A program made the position numbers and the translations under genes. Shown one piece after another: positions 44,248 through 54,343 of a stretch of 59,495 nucleotides of DNA. Each line of letters opens with the position of its first letter. Position 1 is the stretch's first letter. The DNA comes from Nemertoderma westbladi (lineage: Eukaryota; Xenacoelomorpha; Nemertodermatida; Nemertodermatidae). The notes below the pieces were generated by a model. That model made no database searches. It saw nothing but the letters and a program-made list of their open reading frames with translations, and was not told where the DNA came from. The stretch is taken from NCBI GenBank assembly GCA_032718475.1, contig JAUCBJ010008158.1, positions 1 through 59,495 on the forward strand. Reading direction: 5' to 3'.

Positions 44248-44367
44248 CTTGATATTGAGTTGTCAGGTAGTATCGAATCTCCCCAACTATTCGCATTCGG
44301 AAAATTTTCTGGAGTAGATATCCTCAATTGGGCATCAGTGTAGGAATCACCATCATAGATTAACCAC
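44248..44367 (-). CDS. Beta/gamma-crystallin-like gene, exon 7 of those visible
   Basis: Minus-strand exon bounded by acceptor TTTAAG|G (44368) and donor AAG|GTAATA (44247). It completes the split codon of the previous exon and reads WLIYDGDSYTDAQ, then a loop with PENFP and WGDS, ending DNSIS plus two bases. A Trp at the start and an SISS(LR) end are typical of the second Greek-key motif of a beta/gamma-crystallin domain. DNSISS would also fit the (N/D)(N/D)xx(S/T)S calcium clamp if the next base completes Ser. The following exon is not found; the BEL element starts 76 bp beyond the donor. Confidence 0.75.
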
Positions 44368-44379
44368 CTTAAAGTTAGG

Positions 44380-44505
44380 CAATATAATTTTATAAAAAAA
44401 GTTAAACAATATAATCTTATTAGTTATCCTTAAACAATATAATTTTATAAAAAAAGTTAAACAATATAATCTTATTAGTTATCATTAAGCAATATAATTT
44501 TATTA
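44380..44505 (+). repeat. 55-bp AT-rich tandem repeat
   Basis: Just over two copies of CAATATAATTTTATAAAAAA and following, at 44380, 44435 and 44490. It lies in the intron just upstream of the exon at 44248-44367. Confidence 0.8.
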
Positions 44506-44889
44506 TGACTGTTATTATCCTATTACAATTCAGGTTCTAAAATTACCTACTATATTATAAGTACAGTATGAGTGTTGCTTGATAAACCATCTCCTAGAAT
44601 CTGCAACTACGATATTGTGTGAAATTTGGAACAGGTGCCTCTGTCGATATTGCACTATTAGCTCTGTTGTTATTTTTAAATCTTACAGTGGTTTGAGACA
44701 ACTTGATTAAAAACATAACTATAAAAAATAAAATAATATACAAATAATAATGTGAGTAGTAGAACATGTAGCCAGTTTCAGCATTTTAATAATACCAGTA
44801 CCTGAGGCCGGTTGCATTGGATTACACTATAGTACTACAATCTTAGGGACTCTTAAACTTTACCGTGCCATTATAGCCATATTAACAGA

Positions 44890-45125
44890 ACAAAAAATAT
44901 TTGTTCTAGAACAAAATTTTTATATTAAATGTATAGATAATATGTTCTAGAACAATAAAAAAAATCAACAAAAAATAGCTAGTATATAAAATTCATACAA
45001 AGATAACATAGAATAAAAAATTAACAAATTAGCTAGTGCTTTGTATTTTTTGTTCTAGAACAAAAAATATTTTTTCTAGAACAACATTTTTATATGAAAT
45101 GGATTGAAAATGTTCTAGAACATTT
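44890..45125 (+). repeat. Duplicated block with TGTTCTAGAACA palindromes
   Basis: Two diverged copies of about 170 bp. The 12-bp perfect palindrome TGTTCTAGAACA is at 44902, 44943, 45051 and 45111, with a one-base variant at 45072. TAGCTAG words follow each block. Surroundings are very AT-rich. It is intronic in the crystallin-like gene. Confidence 0.7.
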
Positions 45126-45608
45126 AAAAAACAAGAAACAAAAACTAGCTAGCTTGCCATTTTGCAATTTTTTGATAAATTAAAATGATAGTTTTTAATC
45201 TATCATATCATAATTAGGGAAACTAGAAGGAAGTGAAGGAAGTGTACCCGGTTTAGTAACAAACAATAAAAACATCAGCTACACAAAACGTAACAAAATG
45301 TAATTGTACGTAAAGTAAATTACGGTATCACTTGCGTAAAAATATATTATATAATTATAACAATTATATTTTTTTGAATTATATTGAATATATAGGTGGC
45401 ACGGCAAACTGTAAGAGTGCCCCATCTTATATATCTATGTTGCACAAATCATAGCTTACTTGTGAACATCATAAATAGCTGGACGGACTATCTAAACATT
45501 ACTCCAGCATCATCGATGCCATCTGATCCTAAAAAAGGCCATACAACAACAGGTAGTCATGTTGTCGTTGCAGCTTTTTCTGCACAAAGGCCCTACTCGT
45601 GTACTTAC

Positions 45609-45772
45609 TGCCCACAAATGACTTTCATTGAGGATATATCATTTTGTTGATCGTTGTTAAGTAACTGACTTGCTACGATACTCCCACTTGTCTTGTAAAT
45701 CTCTCCGCCGTAGTTCTCTTCAGTGTAGAATTCAATTAGTGGAGCAGAACATGATCCAGGTGGCCCAGGGAC
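45609..45772 (-). CDS. Beta/gamma-crystallin-like gene, exon 6
   Basis: Bounded by acceptor TAATTAG|GTC and donor CA|GTAAGTAC. 54 codons plus two bases: a short PGPPG linker, then the Greek-key opener IEFYTEENYGGE and the closing NDISSMKVICG. The (F/Y)x4YxG pattern is the hallmark of these motifs. It is phase 0 with the exon at 52053-52167 and phase 2 with 44248-44367. A plus-strand frame over it (45396-45650) is a shadow. Confidence 0.88.
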
Positions 45773-46097
45773 CTAATTACAAAAGCAAAATTTTTGCAAA
45801 ATTATATTATTCAAATTAAAATTATCACAAAAGTTTGTAATTTTATGTAATGCATGTGCGGAAAACTACTGATATATCTTTGACAGTCCTACAGTATACA
45901 ATAAACTTTGCTATGCACTGAATTTTTCTGGTGTTGTTGTTAATTTATAATTTAAGGGGAACGTTACAATTTTGAGACAATATATTTAATTGTATTTTTC
46001 TTAAAATCTATTATCATTGGTAGTTTGAAATTTTGACATTCTCTCAGGCATATTTATAGTTTATTTAAAAAAAAAATTGGATATATAAAACCAAAGA
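45773..46097. other. Intron sequence, nothing recognised
   Basis: AT-rich sequence upstream of the crystallin-like exon 6. No motif beyond the branch/acceptor region is supported. Confidence 0.4.
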
Positions 46098-46231
46098 ATC
46101 GGTGACTTCCAAATCCTGGAAAGCTTATTCAAGGCTGTCCATGCGTTTCCCTTACGTATTCGAAGGTCCTCACCTGACTTCCGGATCCATGATCCCAGGT
46201 AACAGAAGTCGTCCACATGCTCAAGCATAAG
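46098..46231 (-). mobile_element. LINE fragment, same family as 3560-6470
   Basis: Nearly identical to 4171-4306 (GTGACTTCCAAATCCTGGAA through CATGCTCAAGCAT), same orientation. It is only the YLGSWI-coding piece. Confidence 0.9.
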
Positions 46232-46417
46232 GAGAGAGAGAATGACTCTAATGGTTCTCGAATGACTCGGGCCTTTCTGGCCATAAGGTTAGTCCATGAT
46301 ATTAAATATAAATAATTGCCAATCAACATAATTTTTCTAGGTCCATGTAGCGAGACCGCTAGTATTCACTCCCTTGTTGTTAATTTTCAGTTGGGTTTTA
46401 TTTTTATATCTTCATAG

Positions 46418-46500
46418 GGCGCAGTGGCGACATTGGTAGAGCGTGGGACTTGGAATCTATCTCTATGTATCTCTTGGTACCGAGTTCGATCCGACTTCCA
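46418..46500 (+). repeat. tRNA-like SINE head or tRNA pseudogene
   Basis: GGGCGCAGTGGCGACATTGG then TAGAGCG resembles the D-arm/A-box of a tRNA, GGACTTGGAATC the anticodon arm, and GAGTTCGATCC the B-box (GGTTCGANTCC). The anticodon stem pairs badly and the variable region is long, so it is not a working tRNA. The B-box is followed by a short T run. Confidence 0.5.
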
Positions 46501-46959
46501 GTGAATTTTTTTTGCTAGTAAGATTGGTAGTAAGCCATTCAAAGGAGACAGTTCATGCGTTAGTAGACGCAGACCCTTGCGCGATTACGCGCTTATTATG
46601 TATAAATTCAGTTCCTTTTCCCCTCTCTATTTGGCCATTAGCGAGGCCGTATGTTAACATGATACATTTGTGAGCAATGTTTCACTTTATTGTATGCCTA
46701 ACAAATAAAGTTCAATCAATAATAACATTAGCCGAGGTAACAAAAACTTTCCTTATTAACATGATATTCTTACCACTAACTAGAAAGGCATTTCCTATAG
46801 GAAATGCAACCACGAAGCTAAGGAAAATTAAACAAATGGCCACACTTTGGTTCGTTGCTTAAAAGCCTAGTTTAGTAGCAATTGCCAATAATTAACTTAT
46901 ATTCCCATGGAAACTAGAGTTCTCTGGAACTGTTGGTTTAACCGTTCAAAAAAAGAGTC
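46501..46959. other. Intron sequence, nothing recognised
   Basis: Low-complexity stretches but no family-like frame; short frames at 46443-46673 and 46677-46862 have no features. Confidence 0.4.
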
Positions 46960-47390
46960 AGTCCAGATTGTGGTTCAGATAACACATACCGAGTTTCAGA
47001 AATTATTCTAGTTTGCGTCCAAATTACTGATTTTCTATCAAAATGCATCTGTGCGTAGTGGTTGTCATGGAAACTGAAAAATATAACAATGTAATTTGGA
47101 TGCAGAATAAGCCATATAGTGGGACTAGGTGTTGGTCCCAAGTCATCAAGTAACTATATATTTCTGGAATGATTTGAGTTTCACTAAAAGTTCCAACTAG
47201 TGGTCCAGATAACACAATACCCAGTTTCATAAAATTTTATCGCAAATGTCCAAATGAGTAATTTTTGTATGAAAACATCTGTTTTCAGCGGTTGTCATGG
47301 TAACTGTAAAATATAACAATGAAATTCGAATGCAGAAAAAGTTATATAGTGGGGGTAAGGGTTGGTCCCAAGTCATAACGCCTTGTCCTT
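46960..47390 (+). repeat. 230-bp tandem duplication with X-box-like sites
   Basis: Two diverged copies, marked by GTTGGTCCCAAGTCAT at 47131 and 47361. Each holds a GTTGTCATGG(T/A)AAC word (47061-47074 and 47291-47304). A further perfect palindrome GTTGCCATGGTAAC is at 47433-47446 and a related one at 47709-47722. Confidence 0.7.
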
Positions 47391-48227
47391 AGGCTTCAAA
47401 TTAACATTTCATAAATTTTAACATTTTAACCGGTTGCCATGGTAACTGGATTTTCTATTTAACCTCAATCGGCTCTGCTATGGACCTTATAGTTGTGTTG
47501 AGAAACCCCAAGTTTATATATATTATAGTTTTCCTACAAATAGAGTTATAAATATTGACTTGAAATACATGACCTGACGTTACCTGACGCTAAGTGTAGA
47601 CACCCGAGCACCTGTAAAATAAAAGCTCGCGATTGGTTGGAAGGAGTAGAGAGGAAGTTCGTTGGGTGACTAATAACGCCTCTAGCGGAATATGCGGGAA
47701 CTTGAGAAGTTACCATGGTTACGGTTGAAATGCTGACATCTGATTGGTTGAAATAATAACGACCACTGGTAACGGTTGAAATGGTGGCTTGTGATTGGAT
47801 GCAGTACTAGAAATGGATGCTAATGCTGGGCTATGGGTGACTCCTTTTTTCTTTGATTATCCCTGCATGTCATAGTCATACTGGTGTGCAGATACTGGTA
47901 TAGGCCTATCCAATCCACTTCTTGCCTACCGACCGGTATGTACGCCGTGACCACGGGTTTAATCCCGTCGTCAGCGCTACCCTATCGCCTACACTATCTC
48001 TCCCAACATGGCCTATAGTATGTGAAGTAAGGCCAACAGTATGTCCTGCAGTCTGCCTGTGTCCTTCTGGACTGAAGCTAATCTTCTCGAGTATTCCAAG
48101 AAGTTCTCCCTGCGACTACCATATTCTCGATTGGCAGCTATGTTCTGACGGGAAGTTTCTCTCTGGTCCCCTCTCCTGTCTTCATCCTCATACCGGTACA
48201 CTCTGTGCCCCTCTCCCGGTGTGTGGT
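47391..48227. other. Intron sequence with CCAAT-like boxes, no gene
   Basis: Three ATTGG words in similar settings (GATTGGTTGGAAG near 47631, GATTGGTTGAAA near 47741, GATTGGATG near 47796) and several ACCGGT words. No transcript structure recognised. Confidence 0.35.
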
Positions 48228-48405
48228 ATAATGATGCGATCAGCTGGTGATTCAGCCTTAGCCATGGTGGTTGGTTGGCTTTTCTGCCCAGTAAGCAAGT
48301 TGATTGATTTCCATGCCTGGGATGATTGCCTGCTGTCATCAGCAGCATTGATGTTATCAACCTGTTGGTTTATTAGCTCCTGTAGATTAACAGAGTACTG
48401 CCTGC
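48228..48405 (-). mobile_element. LINE fragment, same family as 3560-6470
   Basis: Matches about 5330-5530 (GATCAGCTGGTGATTC... through CAGAGTACTGCCTG) in the same orientation, with a small deletion. It abuts the end of the Gag-like pseudogene. Confidence 0.9.
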
Positions 48406-48594
48406 CGTGACGTCTTCGCCTCGTCTGATTCCAGTGTAGTGTTCTCCCTCATGAGATCTCGCTTCCACCTCCCAGATAAACTCCACTGTTCTTCTTCCGT
48501 CTTCTGAATGGGCTCGACGAATGGGCTCACGGCGCCAATGTCTCTCCCTCTGCCTGGTTGGACGGCCCTGGGGATATTTGCAGTTCCCCTACTA

Positions 48595-48875
48595 TCCTCT
48601 GACGTCGGGTGCCACGGCTCACTTAGTTCACCACACGCATTGCCCGCCGACGCTCGTGGGACATTCTCTGCCCCCCCCCCCCCCTCTCGCCCGCCATCGG
48701 GTGCCACGGTTCACTCAACTCACCACGCACATTACCCGTCGACGATTGTGGGACATTCTCTGCCCCCCACCCCCCCCCCCCCCCACCCTCTCGTCCGCCG
48801 TCGGGTGCCACGGTCTCCTCAACTCACTGCGCACATTACCCGTCGACGCTTGTGGGACATTCTCTGCCACACCAC
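48595..48875 (+). repeat. Three-copy tandem repeat with C tracts
   Basis: Three copies of about 105-120 bp, each with TCGGGTGCCACGG, CACGCATT(A)CCCG and TGGGACATTCTCTGCC, separated by C runs of 15-19. It lies inside the Gag-like pseudogene and changes its length. Confidence 0.85.
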
Positions 48876-49139
48876 TCGTTAATTGTTTGTGGTGGGGTGC
48901 CCGTAGCCCCCCCCCCCCCCCATCCGTCACCTCTTACTTCGCCCCCACGCTCTCCTCTAGTCGATGCATTATCTCTACCCTCGCTGGGTTTATTCACTCC
49001 TCCCAGCACAACTGCATGGCCTTGTAGGCTCTCATTGGGCATATCGCTTGTTCCCCCTACGTTCGTATTAATTGCACCGTTAATAGTTTTGCCCTGGTTT
49101 GTTACATCATTAATCATATTATTTTGATGATCTCCTCCA

Positions 49140-49300
49140 GCGTTATTTATTGTATTATTATTTGAATTATTACTATTTAAATTATTTGAATTATTAATAT
49201 TTAAATTATTTGAATTATTACTATTTAAATTATTTGAATTATTCTGCCCTACATTATTTATATTATTATTTAAATTATTTTATACATCAACATTAGGATT
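49140..49300 (+). repeat. AT-rich repeat coding an Asn-rich tract on the minus strand
   Basis: Repeats of about 24 bp (ATTTGAATTATTACTATTTAA and variants). On the minus strand they give NNSNNLNSNN-like peptide in the Gag-like frame, so this may be a true low-complexity protein segment rather than random satellite. Confidence 0.6.
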
Positions 49301-50999
49301 ATTACTACCGGGTAAAATATTATTTCCTGCAAGAAAGGTTTGATTAGTATTAGTGTTATCTATTACGGTACTATTAATATTAACTTCAATGAACGTATTA
49401 TTATTATTACCCCCCGCCCGCCCATACTGTCGCACCAGTCTTGGGTCTGTCGTCCCGTACCTGTAAGTGGGGTATTAACAAAGGTTTCCAACACCTCTGG
49501 TTCCTCATAAATACTACCCAAACCAGCCTCAGTCTCCGATAAACCCATTTTTGCCAGTTCTAACCGGCGCTTTTGCTTCGCTTGGTACTGCATTAACCCC
49601 CTCTGCCGGGTATGTATATCATCCCGCAAGCATTTGCCCGCCCTCTCTCTCTATCCTCCGCCATACTCTGGTCGGCCAATTCTGCCTCCCTCGCCTCCCG
49701 CTCTCTACGCTCGTTCACCTCTCTCACCTCCCGCTCTTTGTGCTCATTTATCTCTCTCTCCTCCCACTCCCTATAGTTCCTCGCCACCCTCTCGGCCCTC
49801 TCTTTACACTCTCTCGCTAATTCTCTCTCCCTCTCTAGCAACGCGGTTCCCTCGTCCAACTGCCTTTCTAGTTCCTTTTGATCCAGCGCAACAGTGTCTA
49901 GTTGACACGCCAGATCTATCTCTAACACCCGTCTTGCTTTCACGGAGGATGTAGCGTACTTTTCGGTTGCGACGGACTCTCGTCGCCTGTCTGTCCTACT
50001 AATTTTCCCCCATTTGCTGGAGTTCCTACTAAACGACGACACCGAATCCTCGGGATTAACCTCGGATTTGCCGTCATGGGGGTCCACCCATCCCACTAAC
50101 TTAATCCCCCTCGCATCCACTAAGTAAGGCCCTACGTACACCACGTCTGCCTCCACCACCTTGGAGGATCGCCACAATTCAAACAGTTCTGTGGTGACCC
50201 CCCTTGCCCTCTCACTCGCCAATTCCCCCTGTCCAAATTGGACTAAGTAGCGGAAATGTCTGTTGCACTCACCTAGCCTCTGATATAGTTTGGGCTGGTC
50301 TACCTTGATCCCTTCCTTAGCGTCCTTTAGCATCCTCTTCATGGTGTTGTAAGCCCGTCGCAGGCGATCACTCGTCCCGACGTCCTCCTCGTTGACTCCA
50401 CCTTCCCTCTTCGTCCGGAGCTGTACCGTCGGCCCCACTGTCGCCATTCCGGTGGGCCGTTCGTCGCCCTCGGCCTGTGGTTGGCCGGCGACTTCAGTAC
50501 TTCGACCGCCGTCGGCATCTCGCGTCGACTCGTCACTTCTCCCTCCTCATTGTCGGCTGCCCTCCGCTTGGGTATCCGGATCGTCCCTCATTGGCGAGTC
50601 CGGGGTGGCAGGCCGGTATCGCCCCATTGCGGCCTCCTGGATCGTCTGGTCCGTATCGCTCGGGATCCGCAGCGGCATTCTTTCTCCTTCCGAGATCTGG
50701 GGCGTATCTCGCTGTTGTTCGCTCATCTTCTCGCTCATCTTGTCCACAGGTTGTGGTCACAGTTTGTTGTATGTCTTGACTCCCTGGATATTTTTGACTG
50801 TGACGGGACTGGTGGAGTTGACAGTCTCAGTCCCGACTGGTGAAGGTTGTATGCGTCGTCGCGTTCGTAAGCTGTTGGGTATGTTAGGCCGAAGGCCGTT
50901 GAAAATAAGAGTTAAATTCTCAGTGTTGTTAATCACGCAGTTAATAACAGCACAGTCTGAATATGATGATATGCAGTGCACAATAACAGTAACAACGAT

Positions 51000-52052
51000 A
51001 CAGTAATGATCTAATAACGACGACGGTCAAAACTAATCTTATTCTATTCTCTATTCTCTATTCTACACTATTCAAAATATTATTATGGTCTCACAACCAT
51101 AACGGAATTAACTAACTCAACTGAACTAATAATGAGTGATCACAAGAGTTATACCATTGACACATATTGGTTTTAGCCCTACACCACTGGGCGGCCTCTA
51201 ATACCCAATGGATGCGTTCTTGTCCTCCCCAACGTGCTTCCCTGCCCGCTATTGGCTTATATACTAATTGTCACTTCGCCACTCCCTGTTGGTGTTTCCC
51301 ACTGGTGCTAGCCTCACTAGCTGGTTTCTCCCTCTGAGGTGGTTTGACCTCTCACCTCTCTCTGTGGCTTACGGCGTGTATCGCCCTCCCCCCCCCCCCC
51401 CAGTTGGTTATGAGGTGAGATTATTATTGGTAATCTCACATCGCCAACTATATTGGTAAAATGCCACTGGTCCCATTTTCGGTGGGTAATGCAGGGAATT
51501 GAATCCGCTTACAACTACTGTAGTTCCTAGAAGGTACTAGGCCAGGCACTGTAAATATTCTGCAGGCTTACCATTACATTACAACCCTGCATGCATTCAA
51601 CTGTGTGCATTTACTGACTAAACTTTTACAAATGTGAAGTACTGACGGTACAGTTTTCACATCTACCTGTACAGCAGCACCAGTAGGCCTACCAATCATG
51701 CAACTACTAATAAATGGTGTTTGAATTTCCCACTACACTGAGATTGAAATAAATGTGAGACATTTTGAATTAGGTCTTCTGTAAAATTATGGTTATGAAA
51801 ATTTGTACATCTTTGGATAAATTTCCACATTTACTGCAAACATATAAAATAAAGTAACATAAAATAAAGTCATTACTCAGGAACTAAACATTGTCTTTTA
51901 AAATGGTTTAGATATTCTGAAAGGCCATAAAATTCTGTATCAAAAATGGAAGAAAAAAAATTTGCATTTTTTTCAAACCAAAATCGTAACGCTCCCCTTA
52001 AAACAAACTTTATTTTATTTTTCAAAATACTGATACTAACATAATCATTTAC
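51000..52052. other. Intron sequence, possibly part of the LTR of the Gag-like element
   Basis: No gene. The region upstream of the Gag-like start should hold a leader and LTR, but I could not find a second copy to define it. A C run lies near 51388-51401. Confidence 0.35.
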
Positions 52053-52167
52053 ACGTTTGAAGGATGTTAAAGAATTGTCAAGTAGCGGTAAAAACCTATC
52101 CCAATGAGGATAATATCCGGGATTTAGAACTGTGCTTCTACCTGGATCTAATGCAGTATAGGAGTGC
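52053..52167 (-). CDS. Beta/gamma-crystallin-like gene, exon 5
   Basis: Acceptor CTATTTTAG|G and donor CGT|GTAAAT. 38 codons after the split codon: HSYTALDPGRSTVLNPGYYP, then LDNSLTSFKR. It is the second half of a Greek-key pair. DNSLTS fits the (N/D)(N/D)xx(S/T)S calcium-site consensus of this family. PGYYP and SLTSxKR are shared with the exon at 58921-59101, so the two are internal duplicates. Open frame past the donor is by chance. Confidence 0.88.
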
Positions 52168-52515
52168 CTAAAATAGAAAATAAAATTATTCATACCTGTA
52201 TTTTACATTTTCAACTGTTTATCGTTTATTATTTGGTAACATAATAAGTGGGGATAATAAGAAAAGATATCAAAAATAAATGAAATTCATAATTTTTAAA
52301 AAATTTTTAAAAATGTTGCATACTGGTAATTCTAACATCCATTCTAAAATTCCATCATAATTCTAAAATGTAACAACTATCCAAACTTAGTTTTCTAAGT
52401 AAATGATCACAGATCATTGAGTTAAAATTTCAGAATAGTGGCTTTAGAATGAAAAAATAAATAGATTTGTGGTAATGGACCCCATCCCATTAATCTTGAT
52501 TGATGTAATACTAAC

Positions 52516-52658
52516 TGATATAGAACCCACTGTCCACCAGTCACGATAGCTGAGGACATGACTTCTGGATACCCAAATGTTTGTATGTTCGGTAAGGATG
52601 TGGTTGACCTCACTATACGCAAACCATAACTATCTGTTTCAAATATCGAGATACCATC
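52516..52658 (-). CDS. Beta/gamma-crystallin-like gene, exon 4
   Basis: Acceptor TTATTTCAG|GAT, donor CA|GTTAGT. 47 codons plus two bases. It opens DGISIFETDSYGLR (the FxxxxxYG opener) and closes SSAIVTGGQWVLY, where GGQWVLY is the link into the next Greek key (GxWVLY in vertebrate lens crystallins). It joins exon 3 in phase 0 and exon 5 in phase 2. Confidence 0.9.
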
Positions 52659-53288
52659 CTGAAATAAATATAGAAATATAAACAAATTACCTATTCAGAT
52701 ATTCTATGTGAGAGGCCTATCACAACCTCGAATACCTCATACGCCCATAGAGCGATTGTGTAGTCAAACAAAATCAACCCAACTCCGTATCCGGCACATC
52801 ACGCATCGTCTCCTTGTAATAAAGATGCGCCAAAAGTGCAACCATTGACATCACCACAGACAAACACGAGCGCCACACCAACACGTCGAAAACCGCCACA
52901 AACATAATGGGTATATACAGTTTTTTCTTCAGCCGATATGGCAGGGATTAAGCACAAATTCTGATGACTTATTTCCAGTGTGACATTTTGTGAAGTTCAG
53001 AGTTCAATAGGAGTTCAGAGTTCAGGTGTTATGAATTCAATGCCACTAGACCAAGTTGGGGCTGATTGATTAACTGCTACTCGATATATTTATATCTGCA
53101 TAGTATGTTCACATGTATTCAGTTTGATTTACTGATTGATTGTTTTTACGCCATAGATATAGCATACTGTAGATTCAAATTACATAATAACAAAATACAT
53201 ATTAATCTCAACATCATAGCCTTATCTACAGTTGAGAGATTATGGAAACAGGTAATTCTCCCGGTGTCGACTTATGGATGCAGTGTCT
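52659..53288. other. Intron sequence, nothing recognised
   Basis: Short open frames only. No repeat family identified. Confidence 0.4.
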
Positions 53289-54343
53289 ACACGTTCGTGG
53301 GGCCTTCGCGCAGCACGAGGCCCAGTTATGAGATACAAATAAAAATTAAAAATCACAAAATCAGGTTTTGAGAAATTTACCCACACCACCAATCAATCAA
53401 AGAAAGGGGATCAATACGTGTTCACCCCTTTTAATCTGCACCCCCCCCCCCCCACACTTCCCACCCACGAGTACATAACCATCGCACGTTCAATATGCAA
53501 AGCCGGGTGGTTTATAGGAATATAATAAATGCAGTACTCGACGTCTTCATTATACGCCTTGTTACGTTCGTCCTGTTTTGTATTTAAATATATTTCTTAA
53601 ACGCAAGCTGACGATCTTTATAATAATATTAACTAGGGATATGATCAATATGTGAAGCCAGGTTGTTTATATAATAATAAAGTAATACAACATTTATAGT
53701 ATAGAGTCAATAGGAATTGAAATACAGGCAGTGTGGTTGGAGTTATATCTGGGTTGCTATAGCAATACAGCAATACTACTAGCTGCCTATTACAGTACAA
53801 TTCCCCACTGGTAAGGCTACACCAACATCTCCCAGCCAGCTAGCAGCTCTACACCCCCGCAGAGACTATGTTTACCAATAATGGGCAGGATTAAATTTGT
53901 ACTCAACAATTGTGCCGCTTTAATTACGTTTAGATCAATTAAAGACACATTTATTAAAGCAATTCACTTGAACTAATTAAAAACTATAATAGAATGGGGT
54001 ATGTGGATTACATCTGTATAATTTTTAAGTACAATTATTTAAATCTTATACTGTAAAATAATTAATTTCCTTTAACAGGCAGGTTGAAAATGCAGTTTTT
54101 ACCGTAATCAACTTAATTAACTAATTAACTGCTATTATCTTAGCTTCTCGAAGGCCACACGGAAATTCAACTTGGAAAATTTCTAAACTTTTGCCCAACA
54201 ACATGTGTACCAAGTTTGGATAGATAAATTAAACATTGAAGATAAATTGAACACTGCAAAAAAAAGGGACAGATCAACAGAACGACAGGTTGATTAATGG
54301 TACCCCTACGCTAAGGCTCACTCACTTCGTGGCTCGCCCCACA
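53289..54343 (+). repeat. Dispersed modular repeat, copy 2
   Basis: Same ends as copy 1 (CACGTTCGTGGGGCC... and ...GTGGCTCGCCCCACA) and the same C tract (53441-53453), GCAGTACTCG block and right module (about 54140-54295). Its middle is shorter and lacks the ACCGGT-rich part seen in copies 1 and 3. Confidence 0.75.

Larger units (their letters stand above)
48406..50747 (-). pseudogene. Gag-like gene of another LTR element, broken
   Basis: The minus strand reads as one protein over about 2.3 kb if breaks are allowed. It starts near 50747 (or the internal MSEQQRDTP start). An in-frame TGA lies near 50550. Frame 49593-50447 has a basic N-terminal half and then a charged coiled coil (about 49690-49900: ELARECKERAERV and similar). 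A shift occurs near 49620, then another at a poly-G near 49415. An Asn-rich stretch carries one TAA, and a Gly-rich part leads to VSPFVEPIQKTEEEQWSLSG near 48480. Coiled coil plus low complexity suits Gag proteins of BEL-like elements. No pol or LTR was identified next to it. Confidence 0.6.

Noticed and set aside
45396-45650. Plus-strand 84-codon ORF
   Set aside because: It overlaps the well-supported minus-strand crystallin exon 45609-45772 and has no features of its own.
46418-46500. Functional tRNA gene
   Set aside because: A-box and B-box words are present but the anticodon stem does not pair and the variable region is odd; a SINE head or pseudogene fits better.
48508-49127. Plus-strand Pro-rich ORFs
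   Set aside because: They are translations of C runs and the 110-bp tandem repeat, antisense to the Gag-like pseudogene.
51873-52193. A 106-codon minus-strand gene
   Set aside because: Only 52053-52167 is coding (crystallin exon 5); the rest is intron read through past the GTAAAT donor.
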